A program made the position numbers and the translations under genes. This document shows positions 25,409-35,568 of a stretch of 64,000 nucleotides of DNA, piece by piece. The DNA is from Rhodococcus pseudokoreensis (GTDB lineage: Bacteria; Actinomycetota; Actinomycetes; Mycobacteriales; Mycobacteriaceae), in assembly GCF_017068395.1 (NCBI RefSeq), contig NZ_CP070615.1, positions 248,001 through 312,000 on the forward strand. Direction: 5' to 3'. Within the stretch, counting starts at the first letter, position 1. Each line of letters begins with the position of its first letter. The notes beneath the pieces were generated by a model, which was not told the DNA's origin, searched no databases, and worked only from the letters and a program-made list of their open reading frames with translations.

Positions 25409-25820
25409 AAGCGAGGATGCCGGCCAGTGGAGTATCGGTGAGGTCGCCGAGCGGTTCGGGATCGCCACGCACGTACTGCGCCATTGGGAATCGGTGGGGT
25501 TGCTGCACCCGGCGAGAGAAGGTGGCTCGCGCCGCCGATACGAGAAGTCGGATGTGTACGCGGTGGCGATGATCTTGCGCGCGAAGGAGGCCGGTTTCGG
25601 TCTCGACGACATCCGGGAGACGTTCGACACCGACGACCCGGTGAGGCGCACAGCCATTCTCGGGCGACACCGCGACGCTTTGGCCCGGCGGATCGCCCGC
25701 GCGCAGGCCTCGCTCGCCCTGATCGACTGTGCGCTCGACTGCGATCACGACGACATCGCGTCCTGTCCGCACTTTCACGCGGCGATCGAAGCCCAGATCG
25801 GCGCACTCGCCCCGCTATGA
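25401..25820 (+). CDS. MerR-family regulator divergent from the methyltransferase
   Basis: A 139-aa MerR protein: HTH WSIGEVAERFGIATHVLRHW (residues ~9-28), wing GSRRRYEKSDVYAVAMI, helix RHRDALARRIARAQASLALI and a C-terminal Cys/His cluster (CALDCDHDDIASCPHFH) that might bind a metal or thiol-reactive ligand. The frame is open upstream to 25308, but the ATG at 25401 matches the family N-terminus. Its main presumed target is now disrupted by the mobile element. Confidence 0.85.
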   Translation: MKSSEDAGQWSIGEVAERFGIATHVLRHWESVGLLHPAREGGSRRRYEKSDVYAVAMILRAKEAGFGLDDIRETFDTDDPVRRTAILGRHRDALARRIARAQASLALIDCALDCDHDDIASCPHFHAAIEAQIGALAPL

Positions 25821-26144
25821 CATCCGTGAGCGGGCAGGTTCATCGGCCGACCGGTGGCGTGATGATCGTGCAGCGCTGAACCCGCAACGGTGGGTGGGTG
25901 AGTCGGGCGCTATTCGGCGGACACAGTCGATTCGATCAACTGCGATTCAGCGTTCCCTGACACCGCCGACGGCCCACGCCAGGATGGAGGCGCCGGATCG
26001 ATCGGAACCTGCTCACCTGTTCAGATATCCAGATAGAGATATCGGGGTCAGGTTCCATGAGCGTAGGGGTTCGGTCCACGCGAAATGACAGAACATGCGC
26101 GTACCGGCGATGCTGACGGAAACGTACTGACCCGAGGAGCCGTG
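25821..26144. other. Intergenic region, no gene seen
   Basis: 324 bp between the MerR gene and the end of the EamA gene. It has two GATATC hexamers (26024-26029 and 26038-26043) eight bases apart. No recognisable coding frame, RNA or terminator. Confidence 0.4.
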
Positions 26145-27047
26145 TCACGTTCCCGAACGCTCCGGTCGTGGCCGTAAAACGATCCACATCGATGCCAGTA
26201 CGGCGAGCAAACCCGCCGCGGACCATCCCGTAGGCCATTCTCCAAAGAGTAAGGATCCCAGGATAATTCCGACAACCGGCGCCAAGAATGTCCACGCGCT
26301 CAGCGCGTCCAGCCGGCAGTGCCTGGTTTCGGTGAACCAGGCCACGAATGCGGCGGCCGTACCCACCAACGACAGAAACGCCAGTACCGCAATGAATCGG
26401 GGGGTCCAGTTGATTACAGGGGGGCCCTCGACCATTGCCGCCCATACCGCCAACGCAACTCCGCCGATCACGAAATGCCAACCGCTGGCCGCGAGCACAT
26501 CCAAACCCGCAAGGCGCCGCGACAACAGCGTGCCGCCCGTGATCGCGGCCGCGGCCAGCAGTGACAACAGCGCTCCGCTGCCACCGCCCCCAGGCACCGC
26601 CACCACCAACAGGCCAGAGAACCCGATCGCTAACGCCGCTGCCGTCTGGACGGTCACTGCTTCGCCGTACAACCACCACGCCGGCAACAAGATCAGCAAT
26701 GGTTGGGCGTTGGCGAGCACCGCTGCGGTGCCGGTCGCCAGTCCTGATACTCCGGCGAACATTGCGGCGAACGCGACCGTCACGTTGACCAGGCCCAACA
26801 CCGTGATTAATAGCCAGGCGTGGAACCCACGCGGCCTGGGCCGACTCTGAACTTCGGCGACCAGTACCAGACACACCCCTGCCACCAAGGCGCGCAGGGC
26901 GGCGAACCACAACAGCGACGAGTCCCGAAGCCCCCAGCGAATAGCCACGAAACAGGCTCCCCACGTGGCGGTGATCCACAACAGTCGCCACGGCTTCGGC
27001 GCACGCCGAAGCTCCGCAACGCCCGCCGAACCGGTGCCGGCGGTCAT
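26145..27047 (-). CDS. EamA/DMT-family transporter
   Basis: A ~300-aa, ten-helix drug/metabolite transporter with the two EamA repeats: LLWITATWGACFVAIRWGLR opens the first and GTLLSRRLAGLDVLAASGWH the second. Members export small metabolites or drugs; the substrate cannot be told. The ATG at 27047 (MTAGTG) is preferred over a GTG nine bases upstream. It stands alone, with no nearby gene on the same strand. Confidence 0.85.
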   Translation of the reverse strand: MTAGTGSAGVAELRRAPKPWRLLWITATWGACFVAIRWGLRDSSLLWFAALRALVAGVCLVLVAEVQSRPRPRGFHAWLLITVLGLVNVTVAFAAMFAGVSGLATGTAAVLANAQPLLILLPAWWLYGEAVTVQTAAALAIGFSGLLVVAVPGGGGSGALLSLLAAAAITGGTLLSRRLAGLDVLAASGWHFVIGGVALAVWAAMVEGPPVINWTPRFIAVLAFLSLVGTAAAFVAWFTETRHCRLDALSAWTFLAPVVGIILGSLLFGEWPTGWSAAGLLAVLASMWIVLRPRPERSGT

Positions 27048-27423
27048 CGTGGCCACTGCAGGTGGTGATCAGCCCGATCATGACGAACCAGCACCGAACC
27101 TTGGAAATGCTGAGGGAGACCTGGAATGCAAGCCTGTGCCTTCACCGCCTGCCTCCTCACCGTCTTGCCTGATTCGAGACCTTCACGAACGTCCATCACC
27201 GTCGGTGTATACAACGAGTCCTGTATCTGGCTGGCCGGTGTAACGATCTCCGTCGAATGCCACGGATTGAGTTCTGGTCGCACCGGTTCGGCCCGGCGCT
27301 CGGTCGACGCCGACACCTCGTGCTAGCGGGAACGATGACCCCGGGCGGCAGAAAGTGAGCACCGGCTCGGACTCGTCAAAGAGCTCTTGAGAGCGCAAAC
27401 AGCACCGCTCGACGTGGTTGCTG
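27048..27423. other. Intergenic region, no gene seen
   Basis: 376 bp between the EamA start and the end of the SHOCT gene. Open frames here are short and lack family features. Base composition is lower in GC than the flanks. Confidence 0.4.
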
Positions 27424-27684
27424 TCATTGCGGTGCCTGTTCGCGCAGCGTCGCCAAACGGCTGCGGTACTCGGTCTCGTCGAGTTCACCGCGGGCGAATC
27501 GTTCGGCGAGCAACTGCTCCGCCGTGTGGAGCACCGGCAGGTGGGTGGGCGACGATGCCTCGCGCCCGACATATCGGACCAGCATTACGATGCCGGTGAT
27601 CAGTAGCCCCCAGAACAACACCATTCCGATGATCATCAGCGAATAGCCCCAGACGCCGGGATCACTGCCGTACCAATACATCAC
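27424..27684 (-). CDS. SHOCT-domain small membrane protein
   Basis: An 86-aa protein: one TM helix (YSLMIIGMVLFWGLLITGIV) and a C-terminal SHOCT motif (AEQLLAERFARGELDETEYR), a short oligomerisation/tethering domain. It starts with aromatic/Met residues (MMYWYGSDPGVWGY). The paralogue at 52398-52655 has the same plan and lies next to the copper two-component system. Function is unknown. Confidence 0.85.
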   Translation of the reverse strand: MMYWYGSDPGVWGYSLMIIGMVLFWGLLITGIVMLVRYVGREASSPTHLPVLHTAEQLLAERFARGELDETEYRSRLATLREQAPQ

Positions 27685-27797
27685 GATGACCTCTCCTCAT
27701 GTACGTGGATGGAAGCGTTGTATGCCCCGGCGACACTCTGTGGGATAGGCGCGTACAGCGGGGGATTGATGCCATGTGCTCCATGGTTTGTGCCGGG

Positions 27798-28361
27798 TCA
27801 GAGCCCGGGCGCGTTGTAGAGCGGGAACCAGCGAGTGAGATCCTTCTCTACCCGCAGATCGTTCTCGATGGCCGAGGTGATCTGTAGCTCGAGGCTGTTG
27901 TCGCGTCGATCGGCCTCGGCGGGGGCGAAGGGGTACCAGCTGCCCCGCTTGTAGAGGTAGACGAGGCCGAGCGGTCGGGTGCCGTCGGTGAACGCGATGA
28001 CGGTACACAGCAGTGTCGGCCCGAACCCGGCGTCGACGAGGGTGCTATTGACGGTGTGCAGATCGGTCACCAGGCCTTCGAGATCGTCGGGGGCGGTGCG
28101 GCGGATGAGCCAGGAGAATCCGTAGGTGTCGGTCTGCTCGCTGTATTTGCCTCCGTCGAGGGCGAGCAGCCCGTCGACCTCCTCCCGTAGTTGGGCGAAG
28201 CCGCCGCCTTCGGCGGCCTTGAAGCAGACCGCGCCGGTGCCGGTGGGGTGGAACCGGGTGCCGACCTGCAGGGTGACCGCGGCAGCGGGCAGTGCGAAGA
28301 GTTGGTCCAGATTGGGCGGCACCGGTGTGGAGCGGCCGAGGAGCGCATCGAGGAAGCCCAT
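27798..28361 (-). CDS. pspAB: PspA-associated protein PspAB
   Basis: A 187-aa cytoplasmic protein beginning GFLDALLGRSTPVPPNLDQL and ending LTRWFPLYNAPGL, matching PspAB proteins that co-occur with PspA in actinobacteria and archaea. It is last in the operon pspA-pspAA-htpX-pspAB; HtpX ends five bases upstream of its start region. Its molecular role in the membrane-stress response is not defined. Confidence 0.82.
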   Translation of the reverse strand: MGFLDALLGRSTPVPPNLDQLFALPAAAVTLQVGTRFHPTGTGAVCFKAAEGGGFAQLREEVDGLLALDGGKYSEQTDTYGFSWLIRRTAPDDLEGLVTDLHTVNSTLVDAGFGPTLLCTVIAFTDGTRPLGLVYLYKRGSWYPFAPAEADRRDNSLELQITSAIENDLRVEKDLTRWFPLYNAPGL

Positions 28362-28366
28362 GGGGT

Positions 28367-29293
28367 CTAGTACTCCTGTCCGAGTTGGCGGGCGATGTCG
28401 CCCAGCTGTGCGAGCCGGCGATCGAGCGGCGGGTGGGTGGCGAAGAGCGAGGAGAGGCTGAACCCTTTGGCGAGGGCGGGGGCGAAGAAGAAGGCGTTGA
28501 AGGCCTCGGCCTGGCGTAGGTCCCGGGTGGGGATGGCCGCCATCTCGCCGCTGACCTTGGTCAGGGCCGACGCCAACGCCGACGGCTGGCCGGTGAGCAG
28601 CGCGCCGGACCGGTCCGCCGACAATTCCCGATACCGAGACAGCGCCCGGGTGAGTAGGAACGAGACGGCGTAGACGACCGCGGAAACCACCACGACTGCC
28701 AGCAGGATGAGGCCGGTATTGTCGCCTTCCCCGTTGCTGCGTCCGCGGCCGCCACCGAAGCCGCCGAAGAAGCCGGCGTACAGGGTGAACCGGGTGATCA
28801 GCCCGGCCAGCACACCCAGGAAGGAGGCGATGGTCATCACCGCCACGTCACGGTGCGCGACGTGGGAGAGTTCGTGTGCGAGTACCCCTTCGAGTTCCTC
28901 GGTGTCGAGGCGACGCAGGATGCCCGTGGTCACGCAGACCACCGCCCGGGTGGGGCTGCGCCCTGTTGCGAATGCGTTGGGCACATCGACCTCGGCGATC
29001 GCCACCGCCGGTTTGGGCATGTCCGCCAGCGAACACAACCTGTCGATGACCCCGTGGAGTTCGGGCGCCTGATCGGGGGTCACGGTCTTGCCATGCATCG
29101 CGTAGAGCGCGATGCGGTCGGAGAACCAGTACTGCGTGAACAACAGTCCGCCGGCGATCACGACCGCCAGAAATGCGCTTCGCAGCAGCGCGATGAGCAC
29201 GGCGGTGAACACGACATAGATCAGACCCAGCAGGAATGTCGTCCAGAGCATGCGGCGGGTCAGCCCGCGATCGGGCCGGAAACGGCTCTTCAT
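28367..29293 (-). CDS. htpX: M48 membrane metalloprotease HtpX
   Basis: A 308-aa integral membrane protease with HELSH (zinc His140, Glu141, His144) and the third ligand region YRELSADRSGA. There are N-terminal and central TM helices. HtpX degrades misfolded membrane proteins. Here it sits inside the psp operon (four bases after PspAA), indicating a joint response to envelope damage. Confidence 0.9.
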   Translation of the reverse strand: MKSRFRPDRGLTRRMLWTTFLLGLIYVVFTAVLIALLRSAFLAVVIAGGLLFTQYWFSDRIALYAMHGKTVTPDQAPELHGVIDRLCSLADMPKPAVAIAEVDVPNAFATGRSPTRAVVCVTTGILRRLDTEELEGVLAHELSHVAHRDVAVMTIASFLGVLAGLITRFTLYAGFFGGFGGGRGRSNGEGDNTGLILLAVVVVSAVVYAVSFLLTRALSRYRELSADRSGALLTGQPSALASALTKVSGEMAAIPTRDLRQAEAFNAFFFAPALAKGFSLSSLFATHPPLDRRLAQLGDIARQLGQEY

Positions 29294-29297
29294 GGTC

Positions 29298-29576
29298 TCA
29301 CCCGGGAATCAGACCTTCCTCGCCGAGCAGGGCGCGCACCTCCGCCAGGCTGCTTTCCTGGGCCGGGAGGATGACGTCGGACACGGACAGCGAGTCGTCG
29401 GCGACGGGCGTGCCGGCGGCCCGCACCCGGTCCAGCAGGGTGCTCAGGGCGTGCTGGAATCGTTGTTCGTCGCCAGCGGTAACCGCTTCGGACAGGCCGG
29501 CGTCCAATTCGTTCAGTTCCGCGAGGTGGTCTTCGGCCACGTCGAGCTGGCCCTCGCCCAGGATGCGCACGATCAC
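29298..29576 (-). CDS. pspAA: PspA-associated protein PspAA
   Basis: A 92-aa protein (MIVRILGEGQLDV...LAEVRALLGEEGLIPG) of the PspAA family, which binds PspA-type ESCRT-III-like scaffolds. The GTG start overlaps the PspA stop (GTGA), implying matched synthesis. Confidence 0.85.
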   Translation of the reverse strand: MIVRILGEGQLDVAEDHLAELNELDAGLSEAVTAGDEQRFQHALSTLLDRVRAAGTPVADDSLSVSDVILPAQESSLAEVRALLGEEGLIPG

Positions 29577-30367
29577 GACCGTTCCTCCTTCGGTGATCCG
29601 GGGCCGGCCTCGAGCGGCGACGGCGACGGGGTGTCCGCGCTGCTGCCCGGCAGCGCGGCTCGCGAGGCGGGGGGCAATGCTCGTTTCAGGTGCGCCAGTT
29701 CCTCGTCGACGTCGGACTGAGAGGACATCTTCTCCAGTTCGGCCGCGATGTCGTCCTTGGCCGGGCCGGTGGCGTCTTCGAGGGCCCCCGAGGCGAGGAG
29801 TTCGTCGATGGCCCCGGCGCGGGCCTGCAACTCGGCGGTCTTGTCCTCCGCGCGTTGCATGGCCAGTCCGACGTCGCTCATCTCTTCGCTGATCCCCGAG
29901 ACCGCCTCCCCGATCCTCGTTTCGGCCTCGGCCGCGGTGTAGCTGGCCTTGATCGTCTCCTTGCGGGTGCGGAACGCTTCCACCTTCGCCTGCAGACGTT
30001 GTGAGGCCGCGGCGAGTTTGTCCTGTTCGGCCTGCAGCGCCGCCTGCTGCGGGGCGAGTTCGGCCAGCTGCTGCTGCGCCGCGGACCGGCGGGTCAGAGC
30101 CTCCCGGGCCAGATCGTCGCGGCCCGCAGCGACCGCTGCCGTCGCTTGCTGCTGCAAGGTGCCGACCCGGGATTGCAACTGCTGGGCCTGCAGATCCAGG
30201 CGTTTGCGGCTGGTCGCCACGTCCGCCAGGCCACGGCGCACCTGCTGCAGCATCTCGAGTTGCTTCTGATACGAATAATCCAGCGTTTCCCGCGGATCCT
30301 CGGCACGGTCGAGAGCCTTACTGGCCTTCGCCTTGAAGATCAGCGCGAGACGTTTACCCAGGCTCAT
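29573..30367 (-). CDS. pspA: PspA/IM30 (Vipp1) membrane-stress protein
   Basis: A 264-aa almost fully helical protein: amphipathic N-helix (SLGKRLALIFKAKASKALDR), long coiled coils (LEMLQQVRRGLADVATSRKR; LAPQQAALQAEQDKLAAASQ) and a Ser/Pro-rich tail. PspA/IM30 oligomers protect damaged membranes. I start at ATG 30367 (MSLGKR); upstream codons lack coding sense. The promoter region contains a CTTCA direct repeat (30549-30575, minus orientation) shared with copper-block promoters. Confidence 0.88.
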   Translation of the reverse strand: MSLGKRLALIFKAKASKALDRAEDPRETLDYSYQKQLEMLQQVRRGLADVATSRKRLDLQAQQLQSRVGTLQQQATAAVAAGRDDLAREALTRRSAAQQQLAELAPQQAALQAEQDKLAAASQRLQAKVEAFRTRKETIKASYTAAEAETRIGEAVSGISEEMSDVGLAMQRAEDKTAELQARAGAIDELLASGALEDATGPAKDDIAAELEKMSSQSDVDEELAHLKRALPPASRAALPGSSADTPSPSPLEAGPGSPKEERS

Positions 30368-30839
30368 TGCGTTCCTTTCCTGCACAGCTCGGTCCCTGGT
30401 GGACACCCTCGGTGCCGTGCGCGTGGGGACGTGCACTCGAACGGTCTTGCGCAGTCAGCGTCGGCCGCGACCCTTCCGCGGGCCTAACCCGTTTATGCGT
30501 CGGTTCGTTGCCGAGTGTCGGCGGCGAACCCCCGCAAATCGGTGAGGGTTTTGTGAAGATTCGTTGAAGAAGGAGACCGGTCGAGTGCGCCCGGCGCCCG
30601 CACAGTATTGAGTTGAGGAATCGGCGGGTCACAACCCGAGGAGAGTGCGATCAGGCGGCGCACTCGTCCGGGTTGATGTCGTGTGACGGAAAGGGGCGGC
30701 CACCTCGAACTCGACGTCACGGCGTCTGATTCGACACCCCCACCGCCGCCTTCTGGTGCCGGCCGCCGGTGGTGTGCACAACGCCTGACGCGGTGGCGCT
30801 GACGTCCAGCTGATCACCGCACGTGTTCCGAGGAGCGAG
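30368..30839. other. Divergent promoter region of pspA and ABC exporter
   Basis: 472 bp without a gene. It holds the two-box direct repeat at 30549-30575, oriented toward pspA, and a short hairpin AGTGCG...CGCACT near 30646-30666. I could not place a convincing -10 for the ABC operon. Confidence 0.5.
30549..30575 (-). promoter_or_regulatory. CTTCA direct repeat, site A (pspA promoter)
   Basis: On the minus strand the site reads CTTCTTCAACGAATCTTCAC, with CTTCA boxes exactly 11 bp apart, then AAAACCCTCACCGATT. Sites B (35988), C (48201) and D (52311) share this design. It sits about 180 bp upstream of pspA in the same orientation. Confidence 0.65.
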
Positions 30840-31508
30840 ATGAACAGTTTGGGATCCGCGGAGCCGACGCCGGTGACCGCGGTGCTGACCGCCGAAGGAA
30901 TCGAGAAGAGCTTCCGGCAGGGGTGGTGGCCAGCCCGCCGCGATTCCCGGGTACTGCGGGGCGTGGATCTGGTGCTGCAGCCGGGTGAGGTGGTCGGGCT
31001 GACCGGGGAGAACGGTTCGGGGAAGTCGACGTTGATGAAGATTCTCGTCGGCGAGTACCGGCCGGACGCCGGCACCGTGACCCGGTCGGGGCGGCTGGGA
31101 TACTGCCCGCAGCAGCCGGTGGTCTACGAGAGGTTGACCTGCGACGAACACTTCGAGTTGTTCGGCTGCGCCTACCGGATGGCCCCGGCCGAGGAGCGAC
31201 GCGCCCGCCGGGCGCTCTACAGCGCGCTCGGCTTCGAGCGCTACGCGGACACCCGCGCCGACCGGTTGTCCGGCGGTACCCTCGCGAAACTCAACCTCGG
31301 GTTGGCGTTGCTGGCGGACCCGGAGGTGCTGCTGCTCGACGAGCCGTACTCCGGTTTCGACTGGGACACCTACCTGCGGTTCTGGGAACTGGTGGCGCAG
31401 CGCCGCCGAACGGGGCGCTCGGTGCTGATCATCAGTCACTTCGTCACCGACGAGCACCGATTCGACCGCATCGTCGACCTGCACAACGGGACGGCGGCGG
31501 CGAGATGA
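30840..31508 (+). CDS. ABC exporter ATPase
   Basis: A 222-aa ATPase with Walker A GENGSGKST (residues 56-64), Q-loop CPQQPV, signature RLSGGT, Walker B VLLLDEP and switch His ISHFV. It is co-transcribed with a double-length permease by GTG/ATG-type overlap at 31505. ABC-2 systems of this layout export drugs, lipids or peptides; being divergent from pspA suggests an envelope link. Confidence 0.9.
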   Translation: MNSLGSAEPTPVTAVLTAEGIEKSFRQGWWPARRDSRVLRGVDLVLQPGEVVGLTGENGSGKSTLMKILVGEYRPDAGTVTRSGRLGYCPQQPVVYERLTCDEHFELFGCAYRMAPAEERRARRALYSALGFERYADTRADRLSGGTLAKLNLGLALLADPEVLLLDEPYSGFDWDTYLRFWELVAQRRRTGRSVLIISHFVTDEHRFDRIVDLHNGTAAAR

Positions 31509-33049
31509 GAAGCGATGGTCATCTGCCGGGGGCGCCGGGCGAGGTCGCGCTACTCATCCACCGATTCCTGACCGACTACGCCCGCAACCCCGTCAACATG
31601 GTGGTGCTGGTGCTGGTCCCGGTGGTCTTCGTGATCGTTGCGGCCGGGTCGATGGCCGATGCCGCGAAACTGCTCGGCGGGGCGGGCGGGCCCGCGGTGG
31701 AAACCGCGACCGCCGGCTGGGCGGCGGGATTCCTCGCCGGTATCGCCATGTTCTTCCAGATCAGCGCCGCCCGTGCGGCCGATCGGCGGCTGGTCTCGGC
31801 GGGCCTTGCACCGATACGGTTGGTCGCAGCCCGGCTCGGGACCGGCCTGGTGCTGGGAGCGTTGGTCGCGGCGGCGGCGCTGCTCGCCTTGGCCGCGCGT
31901 ACCGGCATCGGCGACCCCGGCCGGGCGATCGCCGGCACGCTGATGTTCGCGGTGATCTATCTGGCGATCGGCGCACTGGTGGGGGCGCTGGTGCGCAATC
32001 CCGTCAACGGCACTGTCCTCATCTTGTTCGTCTGGATTCTGGACGTGTTCTTCGGCCCCGCCGTCGGCTCCGCCGATCGCATCGAAACCCGGTGGTTCCC
32101 GACGCATTTCGTGTCGTTGTGGATGGTGGACATTCCGTCCCGGCACGGCGGCCGGATAGGGGACCTCGGCTGGGCACTGGTGTGGATGTTCGCGGCGCTG
32201 ATCGTCAGCACCGCCGTCATCACCGCCACCGTCGGTGTGTCCTGGCGGTCGCGGCGGCGCCCCGCAGCTGGATCCGGGTGGGGTCAGCTTTCGGCCGGAC
32301 TGCGGATGGGACTACGGGACTACCGCCGCAACCCGGTGCTGTGGGTGCTGCTGGTGGTCGTGCCGATCGTGTTCATCGTGCTGGCCAAGGCGATGACCGT
32401 GCAGGAGTCCGGTGTGTTCTCCCTGGTCGAGGGCGGTCGGACGGTGATGGAGGTGTTCTGGTTGCCGGATGTGCATGCCGGGACGATGACCCCGATCGCG
32501 GTTTCCTCGCTGGCGGCGTTGGCCGGGCTGTTCATGGGGCTCGATGCCCGGGCGGGCGATCAGCGGCTGACCCTGGCCGGTTTTCCCTTCGCCCGGCTGC
32601 TGGCGGTGCGGTTGACGATGATCGGATGCGCCGCAGCCCTGGTGACCCTCTCGTCGTTGATGGTTACCGCCACGGTGTTCGATGCCCGGCAGTGGGGTGT
32701 CTACGGAGCCGGGAACCTGCTCATGGCCGTGACCTACGGGCTGCTCGGTTTCTGCCTGGGCCCGATCTTCGGGCGCGTCGGTGGGGTATTCATCGCCTTT
32801 CTGGTGCCCTTTCTCGACATCGGGATCGGCCAGAGTCCGATGCTGCGGCCGGAACCGGCGGCCTGGGCACACGCCCTCCCGGGATACGGGGCGATGCGGG
32901 TGTTGGTCGACGGCGGGTTGACCGGACGGTTCGACGAGATCGCTCCGCTGATGGCGGCGCTGGCGTGGGTGCTCGCGCTCACCGCACTGGCCGGGTGGTT
33001 GTTCCACCGCATCCCCGCCACCCCCGTGCGTTCCCGCCTGGGCAGGTGA
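31505..33049 (+). CDS. ABC-2 permease, two permease units in one chain
   Basis: A 514-aa permease made of two similar six-helix halves: the first from RFLTDYARNPVNMVVLVLVP, the second from GLRDYRRNPVLWVLLVVVP. This internal duplication lets one chain form the full channel. It overlaps the ATPase stop by four bases (ATGA). Substrate is unknown. Confidence 0.88.
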   Translation: MRSDGHLPGAPGEVALLIHRFLTDYARNPVNMVVLVLVPVVFVIVAAGSMADAAKLLGGAGGPAVETATAGWAAGFLAGIAMFFQISAARAADRRLVSAGLAPIRLVAARLGTGLVLGALVAAAALLALAARTGIGDPGRAIAGTLMFAVIYLAIGALVGALVRNPVNGTVLILFVWILDVFFGPAVGSADRIETRWFPTHFVSLWMVDIPSRHGGRIGDLGWALVWMFAALIVSTAVITATVGVSWRSRRRPAAGSGWGQLSAGLRMGLRDYRRNPVLWVLLVVVPIVFIVLAKAMTVQESGVFSLVEGGRTVMEVFWLPDVHAGTMTPIAVSSLAALAGLFMGLDARAGDQRLTLAGFPFARLLAVRLTMIGCAAALVTLSSLMVTATVFDARQWGVYGAGNLLMAVTYGLLGFCLGPIFGRVGGVFIAFLVPFLDIGIGQSPMLRPEPAAWAHALPGYGAMRVLVDGGLTGRFDEIAPLMAALAWVLALTALAGWLFHRIPATPVRSRLGR

Positions 33050-33101
33050 TCCGGCGACGATCGCACACGCAGTTCTCCTCCGGTGATCGGCAGATCTGTC
33101 G

Positions 33102-35363
33102 TTACCGGGTGGGGGTGAACCGGCGCAGTCGCAGGCTGTTGCTCACCACGAACACCGAGCTGAAGGCCATTGCGGCGCCGGCGATCAGCGGGTTGAGTAG
33201 GCCCAGCGCCGCCAGCGGCAGTGCCGCCACGTTGTAGGCGAACGCCCAGAACAGGTTGCCCTTGATCGTGCGCAGGGTGGCCCGCGCCAGACGGATCGCG
33301 TCCGGGGCGGCCCGCAGGTCACCGCGCACCAGGGTCAGGTCCGAGGCCTCGATTGCGACGTCGGTACCGGTGCCCATCGCCAGACCCAGGTCGGCCTGGG
33401 CGAGGGCGGCCGCGTCGTTGACGCCATCGCCGACCATCGCCACCACCCGCCCCTGGTCCTGCAGGTTCTTGATCACGTCGACCTTGTCGGCGGGCAGGAC
33501 CTCGGAGATTACCTCGTCGATCCCGACCTGATCCGCGACGCTCTGTGCGGCGCGGTGATTGTCCCCGGTGAGCAGCACAGGTGAGAGGCCGAGCTCGCGA
33601 AGTTCACCGATCGCCGCCGCGGAGGTGTCCTTGACCGTGTCGGAGACGACGATCACCGCGCGGATCGCCCCGTCCCACGCAATCCACACCGGGGTGCGTC
33701 CCTGCGTTTCGGCCTCGTCGACGACGAGCTGCAGCGCGTCGGGGGCGGTGAGCGCCCACTGCTCGCGCAGCCAGCTGTACCGGCCGGCCAGCATGGCGTG
33801 CCCCTCGACGACACCGGACACCCCACGGCCGCCGTGGTTTTCGAAGCCCTCGACCGCCGGCAACGGGCCTACCTCGGCGGCGCGCGCGGCGACCGCGTGG
33901 GCGATGGGGTGTTCGGAGGCATGCTCGAGAGCACCCGCCAGACGCAGCACCTCGGTGTCGGTGGTGCCGTCGGCGGCGTGCACCGAGGCGACGGCCATCC
34001 GGCCGGTGGTGATGGTGCCCGTCTTGTCCAGGACGATCGTGTCGACGCGGCGGGTCGATTCGAGGATCTGCGGGCCTTTGATCAGGATGCCGAGCTGGGC
34101 GCCGCGGCCGGTGCCGACGAGCAGCGCGGTCGGCGTCGCCAACCCCAGCGCGCACGGGCAGGCAATGATCAGCACCGCGACCGCGGCGGTGAACGCCGCC
34201 GTCACCGTGTTCCCGGTCAGCAGCCACATGGCGAGGGTGAGCAGTGCGAGCCCGATGACGATGGGCACGAACACCGCCGAGACCCGGTCGGCGAGGCGTT
34301 GCACCTGCGCTTTCCCGTTCTGTGCCTCGGTCACCAGCCGCGCCATCTGCGCGAGTTGGGTGTCGGCGCCGATCCGGGTGGCGCGGACGACGATTCGCCC
34401 GCCGGCGTTGACGGTGGCGCCGACGACGCTGTCGCCGGGCCCGATCTCGACGGGGACCGGTTCGCCGGTGAGCATCGATGCATCGACCGCGGAGGTGCCC
34501 GAGGTGACGATCCCGTCGGTGGCGATCTTCTCCCCGGGCCGGGCGACGAACACATCGTCGACGGCGAGTTGGCTGATCGGGATGCGGATCTCGGATCCGT
34601 CGCGGAGCACGGCGACGTCCTTGGCGCCCATGTCGAGCAGGGCGCGCAGCGCGGCGCCGGACTGCCGTTTCGCGCGGGCCTCGAAGTAGCGGCCGGCGAG
34701 GATGAAGGTGGTCACCGCGGAGGCGACCTCGAGGTAGATGTGCGGTTCGGTGCTGCCGGTGGTGAGCAGGTCGAAGTTCATCCGCATGCCGGTCATCCCG
34801 GCGTGGGTGAAGAACAGCGCCCACAGCGACCACAGGTAGGCGGCGGTGACACCGACGGAGATGAGGGTGTCCATGGTGGCGGCGCCGTGCCGCAGGTTCG
34901 CCCAGGCGGCGCGGTGGAACGGCAGCGCGCCCCACACCACCACGGGGGAGGCCAGGGTCAAGGTCAGCCACTGCCAGTTGTCGAATTGGAGCGCGGGGAT
35001 CATCGACAACAGCACGACCGGCACGGTCAGCACCGTCGAGACGATCAGCCGCTGCCGCCAGCCGGCGGCCTCGTCCGGTTCCGTGGCGGCGGCCGTCGTC
35101 GCCGCGGCGGTGTCCTCGGGTGGGGCCGGCAGGGTGGCGGTGTATCCGGTCGCCTCGACCGTCGCCACCAGATCTTCGAGGGCCACCCGGTCGGCGAAGG
35201 TCACCTTGGCCTTCTCGGTGGCGTAATTGACGGTCGCGGTGACCCCGTCCATCCGGTTGAGCTTCTTCTCGATCCGCGCCGCACACGACGCGCACGTCAT
35301 CCCCCCGATCGACAGCAGGACATCGTGCTGTCGACCTCCGGACTCCGTGATCCGGGTCGTCAT
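33102..35363 (-). CDS. copA: Cu(I)-exporting P1B-ATPase CopA, copy 1
   Basis: A 753-aa P1B-1 ATPase. One HMA domain (GMTCASC, Cys24/Cys27), eight TM helices with the CPC ion motif (IIACPCALG), phosphorylation site DKTGT, ATP-binding HP (SEHPIAH) and hinge GDGVND. It exports Cu(I) from the cytosol. It follows copZ on the same strand (205-bp gap), downstream of a CsoR-type site. Closely related in sequence to copy 2 at 55886-58153. Confidence 0.94.
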   Translation of the reverse strand: MTTRITESGGRQHDVLLSIGGMTCASCAARIEKKLNRMDGVTATVNYATEKAKVTFADRVALEDLVATVEATGYTATLPAPPEDTAAATTAAATEPDEAAGWRQRLIVSTVLTVPVVLLSMIPALQFDNWQWLTLTLASPVVVWGALPFHRAAWANLRHGAATMDTLISVGVTAAYLWSLWALFFTHAGMTGMRMNFDLLTTGSTEPHIYLEVASAVTTFILAGRYFEARAKRQSGAALRALLDMGAKDVAVLRDGSEIRIPISQLAVDDVFVARPGEKIATDGIVTSGTSAVDASMLTGEPVPVEIGPGDSVVGATVNAGGRIVVRATRIGADTQLAQMARLVTEAQNGKAQVQRLADRVSAVFVPIVIGLALLTLAMWLLTGNTVTAAFTAAVAVLIIACPCALGLATPTALLVGTGRGAQLGILIKGPQILESTRRVDTIVLDKTGTITTGRMAVASVHAADGTTDTEVLRLAGALEHASEHPIAHAVAARAAEVGPLPAVEGFENHGGRGVSGVVEGHAMLAGRYSWLREQWALTAPDALQLVVDEAETQGRTPVWIAWDGAIRAVIVVSDTVKDTSAAAIGELRELGLSPVLLTGDNHRAAQSVADQVGIDEVISEVLPADKVDVIKNLQDQGRVVAMVGDGVNDAAALAQADLGLAMGTGTDVAIEASDLTLVRGDLRAAPDAIRLARATLRTIKGNLFWAFAYNVAALPLAALGLLNPLIAGAAMAFSSVFVVSNSLRLRRFTPTR

Positions 35364-35568
35364 GCCAATCCCTTCCCAACTCGAATACCGCTACCCCTAT
35401 GATGTTCTCGTTGTCCGCGTTCGTGATCGGCCCTGCGATCACCGGTGACACCGCCCCCGACAATCCCGGCGCCCCACGGGGACGCCCCCTTCGACCGAAC
35501 ACGGTGAATACCACGGCGGTTGCGTGGAGTACCGGCGGGCGGGTTCCTCCATCCGCCGGGGGCGTGCG